Source: Acidimicrobiia bacterium
GTDB taxonomy: Bacteria > Actinomycetota > Acidimicrobiia > Acidimicrobiales > CAIXPF01
Length of the DNA: 64,000 nt
Assembly (NCBI GenBank): GCA_947476745.1
Contig: CANJRG010000003.1
Location: 165,839 to 229,838 of the forward strand
Direction: 5' to 3'
In this document: piece after piece, positions 60,401 to 64,000 of the stretch
How positions within the stretch are numbered: the stretch's first letter is position 1
Layout: each line of letters starts with the position of its first letter
Program-made: the position numbers and the translations under genes
Notes under the pieces: model-generated
The model's input: only the letters and a program-made list of their open reading frames with translations
What the model was told of the DNA's origin: nothing
Database searches by the model: none

Positions 60401-60858
60401 GCATCGTGACCGGTGTCCACGCCCCGTCGCTCCCCGGCCTGAGCGCGCACGAGGAAGCCTTGGCCGATCTGTGGGCCACCGGGGTGAGCCCGGACGGGCA
60501 TCCCACCCGCTTCCACCGTGAACGGCTGGTATCAATGGGGGTCGTCACCGCCGTCGGGTTGGGCGAGGTGGGGCATCGGGCGCGGGTGAAGGTGGCCGGG
60601 GTGGTGACTCATCGCCAGCGCCCGGCCACCGCAGGGGGTACCACCTTCATCAACCTGGAGGACGAGACCGGGCTGGTCAACGTCGTGGTCTCCAAAGGCT
60701 GTTGGGCCCGGCACCGACGGGTGGCCCGCGGGGAGGTGGCGCTGGTGGTGAGCGGTCGGCTCGAGCGTGGCGAGGGCGGGGTCGTCAACGTGATCGCCGA
60801 ACGATTGGAGCCGTTGGCGGCGGCCGTGGGCCCGGTTCGTTCCCGAGACTTCCGTTGA
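57493..60858 (+). CDS. dnaE2: error-prone DNA polymerase III alpha subunit DnaE2
   Basis: 1121 residues from ATG 57493 (MGFNNPGVPWSEIERRLSDG), the usual DnaE2 N-terminus; a frame opening 31 codons earlier runs through the LexA boxes. The PHP domain starts AELHCHSNFSFLDGASHPEE. Polymerase aspartates lie in PPDIDLDIES (near residue 470). CQGRGSAANSVVCYVLGIT, HLGIHSGGMVICDRP and DYGFPESHSVSFAYLVYASA are typical, and a C-terminal OB fold (TTFINLEDETGLVNVVVSKG) is present. The tau-binding tail of DnaE1 is absent. It performs translesion synthesis with ImuA/ImuB after DNA damage. Confidence 0.96.
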   Translation: MGFNNPGVPWSEIERRLSDGRAAGPGAGRFPAADGGDSPAWSRSRSPYRPPLVEPPAPGGRVASAGRRGPGYAELHCHSNFSFLDGASHPEELVEEAVRLGLGALALTDHNGFYGVVRFAEAARVHGLPTVFGAELSLDLTRVQAGRADPEGSHLLVLARNPAGYARLARAITAAQMAGEKGAPSIGLDRVAEIGGSPSDDWVVLTGCRKGPVPRALVDDGPGAAAEHLHGLVERFGTANVVVELWDHGDPLDSVRNDDLVRLADRFGLDVVATNNVHYATPARRRLATALAAVRSRRGLDEIEGWLPACAGAHLRAEAEQQRRFARYPGVVERAGELGLACAFDLSLVAPRLPDFPVPSGHDEMSWLRALVERGATARYGPRSGPAHTAVYAQIDHELALIGQLGFPGYFLTVGDIVEFCRKADIYCQGRGSAANSVVCYVLGITKADAFALGLLFERFLSPERDGPPDIDLDIESSRREEVIQYVYERYGRDRTAQVANVITYRARSSVRDMAKALGYAPGQQDAWSKQVDRWSTVADHAGTTDRHGNPDHDVPVAVLELAREVENFPRHLGIHSGGMVICDRPVVEVCPVEWGRMENRSVLQWDKDDCAATGLVKFDLLGLGMLSALHGAVDLIAAAEGLQLDLAAIPQDDAVYDMLCRADSIGVFQVESRAQMATLPRLRPRTFYDLVVEVALIRPGPIQGGSVHPYIRRRNGLEEPTYLHPLLEPALAKTLGVPLFQEQLMQIAMDVGGFSAAEADQLRQAMGSKRSRARMERLHQRFLDGSAEREVGGEVAEQIWLKLAAFADYGFPESHSVSFAYLVYASAWIKLHHPAAFCAALLNAQPMGFYSPHSLVQDARRHGVVVHTPDLNASAAAATMEPCPSSTGGVAVRLGLSSVRALGPELAERIAAGRPYRDPEEVRRRGGAGLAALEALATAGAFGCFGLGRREALWAAGALAQTGEDRLAGIVTGVHAPSLPGLSAHEEALADLWATGVSPDGHPTRFHRERLVSMGVVTAVGLGEVGHRARVKVAGVVTHRQRPATAGGTTFINLEDETGLVNVVVSKGCWARHRRVARGEVALVVSGRLERGEGGVVNVIAERLEPLAAAVGPVRSRDFR

Positions 60859-60899
60859 GCCACCCGGTCGGGGCCGGCGCCGAGTAAGGTTCGGGACGA

Positions 60900-62153
60900 A
60901 TGGAGGGCAGGAGACGCAACCTTCGGACCATGCTGACCGAGGCGAAAGATCGCTCGGAGCTAATGGTCGACCTCGCCTACGCCGCGCTGTACTTCGGCGA
61001 CCCCGACATGGCCGAGGAGGTGGACGAGCTCAACGAAGACCTCCAGGAACTCGCCTCGGACATGCGGGCCACCTGTGTGCTCGGCGCCCGCAACCTCAAA
61101 GAGGCACAGGCGATGGCCTCGGTCCTGCAGGTCATCGACTGCATCCAGCGCATCGCCGGTGATGCGGTCGACATCGCCCGTATCGTCACCCACCGCCTCG
61201 GCATCCCCAGGGAGCTGGTGGCTGACCTGTCCAACGCCGAGGAGATCTCCCATCGCGTCCTGGTCCGTGAGGGGTCGCACATGGCGCACCGGCCGCTCGA
61301 GGGTCTCGAACTGCCCACCGTGACCGGGATGCGCATCAGCGCCGTGCGCCGGGGCCGCGAATGGATCACCGATGACATCGACGGTGACCTGGTCCTGCGC
61401 CCGAACGACGTGCTGTTCCTGCAGGGCCCCCCGGCGGGGATCACCCGCCTCCGCGAGCTCGCCGGGGCGCCGTACTGGCATCCGCCGCAGTCCACGCAGC
61501 CGGATGCGGCCCTGTCCGATCTCGATCGTGCCGTGGACGTGCTGGTCGAGATGAAGAACCTGTCCGAGGTAGCGGTCGGGCTGGCCTACTCGGCGCTGGT
61601 GCTGCGTGATCCGGTCCTGGCCGCCGAGGTCAAACACCTCGAGAACCGTCTCGACGAGATGAAGGACCGCCTGGAGTTGTGGGTTCTCCGGGCGGCGCAG
61701 CGCGACCTCGACCCGGGTGCGTTGCGCGGCCTGCTGCACCTCTCCCAGGCCGCCGAGGACCTCGGCGACCAGGCCCAGCAGATGGTGTGGCTGGTGGAGG
61801 ACCCCGGGGACGAGGTGCATCCCATCCTGGCCATCGCCTTCGGCGAGACCGAGGAAGTGGTGTTCCAGGTGCCGGTGGCGCCGGGGTCAGAGGCCGAAGG
61901 TGTGACGCTGTCCTCGTTGGCCATCGACGTCGAGCCGGGCTTCCAGATCCTCGCCATCCGTCGTGCGGGCGGCTACCTCTACCGGCCCCGGGGCTCGGTG
62001 GTGCTGCTGGCGGAGGACGAGCTGTTGGCCCAGGGCCCCTACGAAGGGCGTGAGGCGCTGGCCAACCTGCTCGGGTGGGGCTTCAACGTCGACGAGGACA
62101 CCGGCGCCTGGGAGCTGCTCGACGCCGGCGGTGACGTCGTGCGCAGTGGCTGA
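60900..62153 (+). CDS. protein with two tandem PhoU-like + TrkA-C units
   Basis: 417 residues. PhoU-like helices (about 8-110; EAKDRSELMVDLAYAALYFG) are followed by a TrkA-C/RCK-C module (about 118-190; LEGLELPTVTGMRISAVRRG, LRPNDVLFLQGPPAGITRLR). The same order repeats: PhoU-like (about 205-300; MKNLSEVAVGLAYSALVLRD) and TrkA-C (about 315-400; VTLSSLAIDVEPGFQILAIR). The two halves match in layout and key phrases (LAYAALYFGDP / LAYSALVLRDP), so the gene arose by duplication. RCK-C domains bind ligands that gate ion transport, which suggests control of a K+ or phosphate transporter (inference). No transporter is adjacent. It follows dnaE2 by 41 bases. Confidence 0.85.
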   Translation: MEGRRRNLRTMLTEAKDRSELMVDLAYAALYFGDPDMAEEVDELNEDLQELASDMRATCVLGARNLKEAQAMASVLQVIDCIQRIAGDAVDIARIVTHRLGIPRELVADLSNAEEISHRVLVREGSHMAHRPLEGLELPTVTGMRISAVRRGREWITDDIDGDLVLRPNDVLFLQGPPAGITRLRELAGAPYWHPPQSTQPDAALSDLDRAVDVLVEMKNLSEVAVGLAYSALVLRDPVLAAEVKHLENRLDEMKDRLELWVLRAAQRDLDPGALRGLLHLSQAAEDLGDQAQQMVWLVEDPGDEVHPILAIAFGETEEVVFQVPVAPGSEAEGVTLSSLAIDVEPGFQILAIRRAGGYLYRPRGSVVLLAEDELLAQGPYEGREALANLLGWGFNVDEDTGAWELLDAGGDVVRSG

Positions 62154-62186
62154 GTTGCCCGCCACGAACGCAGCGAGAAGGACGCG

Positions 62187-62555
62187 ATGAGCGACGATCC
62201 GATCCCGACCGGTGGTGCCGATCCCGACGCCGAGCTGGGCAGCGATGCCTGGCTCGCGTCCAGATCGGGCGCCGGGGCGGTCTACCACGGCGAGCCCTAC
62301 ATCATCGACGTGATGGTCAGTGGCGATCGCAGTGGTCAGGGCACGACGTATCACGTCGTGCTGGAGGACGGGGCAACACCGCAGTTCAGGCCCGGCGCGG
62401 CCGGCGGGCATGCATCGGCGACGCTCGAGATGAGCCGGTCGGAAGCCGAGGGGCAGCGCTCCGGCCAGCATCCGGTGGTGGGCTATATGCGGGGTTCCAC
62501 CAAGACCAAGGGTGCGACCCGTCCGATCTACGAGTTCTTCCGCCTCATCGGCTGA
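62187..62555 (+). CDS. small protein, SCP2-like
   Basis: 122 residues after a GAAGGA site. The core YIIDVMVSGDRSGQGTTYHV, then GHASATLEMSRSEAEGQRSG and HPVVGYMRGSTKTKGATRPI, follows the SCP2 sterol-transfer pattern. In that pattern a strand with Ala/Thr-Leu is followed by a helix, a short "G-x-P" and a final helix ending in FFRLIG. That family binds lipids or acyl-CoA. The match is by eye and could be wrong. The stop codon and its context are duplicated in the repeat array that follows. Confidence 0.6.
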   Translation: MSDDPIPTGGADPDAELGSDAWLASRSGAGAVYHGEPYIIDVMVSGDRSGQGTTYHVVLEDGATPQFRPGAAGGHASATLEMSRSEAEGQRSGQHPVVGYMRGSTKTKGATRPIYEFFRLIG

Positions 62556-62706
62556 GCCTGGCAGCCCCGCAGCTCGGGTGGCCCGCAGCTCGGGTGGCCC
62601 GCAGCTCGGCTGAGCCTGGCAGCCCCGCAGCTCGGGTGGCCGGCAGCTCGGGTGGCCGGCAGCTCGGGTGGCCGGCAGCTCGGGTGGCCGGCAGCTCGGC
62701 TGTCCG
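62549..62706. repeat. 16-bp tandem repeats with a duplicated stop-codon segment
   Basis: GCAGCTCGGGTGGCC plus C or G recurs at 62569, 62585, 62627, 62643, 62659 and 62675, with a variant at 62691. A longer segment of 35 bases that begins CGGCTGAGCCTGGCAGCCCC and contains the stop codon of the SCP2-like gene occurs at 62549 and again at 62607. The array fills the gap between that gene and the ChbG-like gene. Confidence 0.9.
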
Positions 62707-62788
62707 GCAGCGCTGGTGGCAGGTTCGGCCGGTTCCGGCCACTGGCCCGGCTGTCGGGGGGGGGCGTGCTCGGTTGGGTCAGCCAGGT

Positions 62789-63628
62789 TCAGCGCAGACG
62801 TCGCTGCGCGTCGCGAATTAGCCGGTAGCCGATCGGGCGCACCGAGCTGAGCACGGCATTGAGCTCGGCGTCGCCGGTCAGCAGTTGGTACTCGGCGATC
62901 TTCGTCAACCAGTCAGGGTCGAAGGCGCGCAGCTCGCTGCTGTCGATCGCCGGCCGCAGCCGGACCTCGGTCAAGCCTGGTGTGAGGTTGCGCAGCAGGT
63001 CGAGCAGTGCCTCGCGTGAGCCGGCTGAACGGAGGCTGACCACTCGATCGGCGTGCAGCACCCCCACCTCGGCGGCCAATTCGCGCAGGGGGAACTGCAC
63101 CCGTGGCTCGGTCAGCTCGTCAGGGAGCTGAATGGGCAAGTCGAACTCCTCGGCCATCTCGAGGTAGATGTCGAAGAACTCGGGCCGCAACGTCAGGGCG
63201 CCGAGGTGGGTGTCGAGATGGGTGACATCGATGCCCCACTGCACGGCACGAGTCACCTGTGCCCGGCATTCCCGGCGCAATTCGTCGATGTCTGCGTGGT
63301 CCCACAGGTCCTCGATGGTGCGCGGGAAGCCACCGTCGCCGTCAATGAGGCTCGGCGACATGGTGATCGGGCCCCAGCGGTACCGTTCGAACTCGGCGTT
63401 GAGGGTGAACTGCACCCCGATGTCGTCGTTGCGATAGCTCGCCGCGGCATCACGCGCCCAGGGGCAGGGAACCATGAGTGCTGAGGTGGAGCCCACCCCG
63501 AGCCGTAGGGCGGCGTACACCGCGTAGTTGGAGGCGTGACTCAGACCGAGCCCGCCCACCGAGACCAGAAGGGCCCGGGTTCCGGGTTCGAGGCCGAGTC
63601 GTTCGAGCGTTGCGGTCACCGCCTGCAC
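62789..63628 (-). CDS. ChbG/YdjC-fold protein lacking the metal-binding aspartates
   Basis: 279 residues from GTG 63628; GTG 63619 is equally possible. The fold is that of ChbG deacetylases: ALLVSVGGLGLSHASNYAVY, IGVQFTLNAEFERYRWGPIT, and WGIDVTHLDTHLGALTLRPE. The N-terminal NADDFG or HADDLG motif is SVGGLG here, so the Asp pair that holds the metal is lost, while HLDTH remains. LDNAE-like FTLNAE stands where active enzymes have VHFAL/GVHLTL. It may have become a binding protein or a deacetylase with another chemistry. An intact paralogue is at 1.3-2.1 kb. It is convergent with the SCP2-like gene. Confidence 0.8.
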   Translation of the reverse strand: MQAVTATLERLGLEPGTRALLVSVGGLGLSHASNYAVYAALRLGVGSTSALMVPCPWARDAAASYRNDDIGVQFTLNAEFERYRWGPITMSPSLIDGDGGFPRTIEDLWDHADIDELRRECRAQVTRAVQWGIDVTHLDTHLGALTLRPEFFDIYLEMAEEFDLPIQLPDELTEPRVQFPLRELAAEVGVLHADRVVSLRSAGSREALLDLLRNLTPGLTEVRLRPAIDSSELRAFDPDWLTKIAEYQLLTGDAELNAVLSSVRPIGYRLIRDAQRRLR

Positions 63629-63931
63629 GCTACTGCGCGCCTCCGGTGCGGTCGGGCTGGCACCGCACCGCCTGCCCATCCAATGCGGCCCCGGCCGGTG
63701 GTGACTGCCTTCGCCCGGTGGCGACTGCCCCGGCCGTCGGGCCCAAAGCGGTGCCGGTCACATGGCTCACCCGGCTGTCCGGCTGTCGGTGCCATGGGCT
63801 GCTGTCGGTGCCATGGGCGGCCGCGGCCGGCGGCGGCGAGGGGCTGCACGTTGTCCACCCGGTGCCAGGCGTGCGCAGTACGCCGAAGCGCTCGTGCGGC
63901 GACTATTCCGGCGTCGGAAGAGGCCGATGCA
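63629..63931. other. intergenic stretch upstream of the ChbG-like gene
   Basis: I see no convincing gene. Short frames on both strands are Arg/Pro-rich and unlike proteins. An 18-bp direct repeat GCTGTCGGTGCCATGGGC lies at 63782-63799 and 63801-63818, and CCGGTGGYGACTGCC occurs twice around 63692-63735. The promoter of the minus-strand ChbG-like gene must lie near 63640-63720. Confidence 0.5.
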
Positions 63932-64000
63932 GTCAGCCGACGTTGCGTCAGCCGACGTTGCGTCAGCCGACGTTGCGTCAGCCGACGTTGCGTCAGCCGA
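63932..64000. repeat. 15-bp tandem repeat running off the window end
   Basis: GTCAGCCGACGTTGC is repeated perfectly at 63932, 63947, 63962 and 63977, with nine bases of a fifth copy at the window edge. Fifteen bases make five codons; a plus-strand frame from ATG 63927 would read SADVA repeats. Whether it is a coding repeat or an intergenic minisatellite cannot be decided without the next bases. Confidence 0.9.

Overview
The window is chromosomal DNA of very high G+C content. It has close gene packing, frequent 4-bp stop/start overlaps (ATGA or GTGA) and many GTG starts. Two WhiB-family regulators, a DtxR-family regulator, a cofC-gpsA divergent pair (F420 biosynthesis), an ImuA/ImuB/DnaE2 mutagenesis set with TCGAAC-N4-GTTCG-type LexA boxes, and many acyl-CoA enzymes point to an actinobacterium. 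An environmental lineage such as Acidimicrobiia is my inference, not proven. I saw no rRNA, tRNA, CRISPR array, prophage or insertion sequence.

Layout. 1-5715 (minus): one tightly coupled run of an alcohol dehydrogenase, a RidA protein, a PIG-V-like GT-C glycosyltransferase, a DPM-like GT2 glycosyltransferase, a ChbG/YdjC deacetylase and two methyltransferases, the last running off the window start. 6040-10155 (plus): a crotonase fused to RidA, a serine hydrolase, a VOC protein and a second crotonase. 10189-17024: a decayed crotonase, an acyl-CoA dehydrogenase and an HsaA/DszC-like flavoprotein (minus), then a biotin-dependent acyl-CoA carboxylase pair (plus). 17325-27588: LLM flavin oxidoreductase, TesB-type thioesterase, PaaK-like ligase, a large unusual P-loop GTPase, then a four-gene plus run (thioesterase, Nudix, SpoU methyltransferase, acyl-CoA ligase). 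27629-34482 (minus): WhiB, a secreted protein and the methylmalonyl-CoA mutase operon mutA-mutB-meaB. 34613-44088: lysS, pentapeptide-repeat protein, glutaminyl cyclotransferase lipoprotein, alanine dehydrogenase, an amber-interrupted Coq4-like gene, VOC protein, MFS transporter and a DtxR-like regulator. 44100-53805: PaaI hotdog, a second WhiB, DUF429, PIG-L deacetylase, cofC / gpsA divergent pair, RNase HII, acyl-CoA dehydrogenase. 53819-60858: NifU-N-like protein, then imuA-imuB-sodA-dnaE2. 60900-64000: a duplicated PhoU/TrkA-C protein, an SCP2-like small protein and a ChbG paralogue that has lost its metal-binding aspartates.

Functional picture. Much of the window serves acyl-CoA catabolism. 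The carboxylase could feed methylmalonyl-CoA to MutAB/MeaB, with thioesterases, ligases, dehydrogenases and crotonases around it. The most interesting assemblies are three. (a) The GT2 + ChbG deacetylase + GT-C trio has the same enzyme logic as the ArnC/ArnD/ArnT and FlmF2/NaxD/FlmK amino-sugar lipid-carrier pathways. (b) The crotonase-RidA fusion lies beside a free-standing RidA, and both RidA domains lack the imine-deaminase arginine. (c) The SOS mutagenesis cassette contains a superoxide dismutase and has LexA boxes touching or closely preceding start codons. The intergenic DNA is rich in short perfect tandem repeats (7, 10, 11, 15, 16 and 36 bp), some crossing stop codons, and two genes are visibly decaying.
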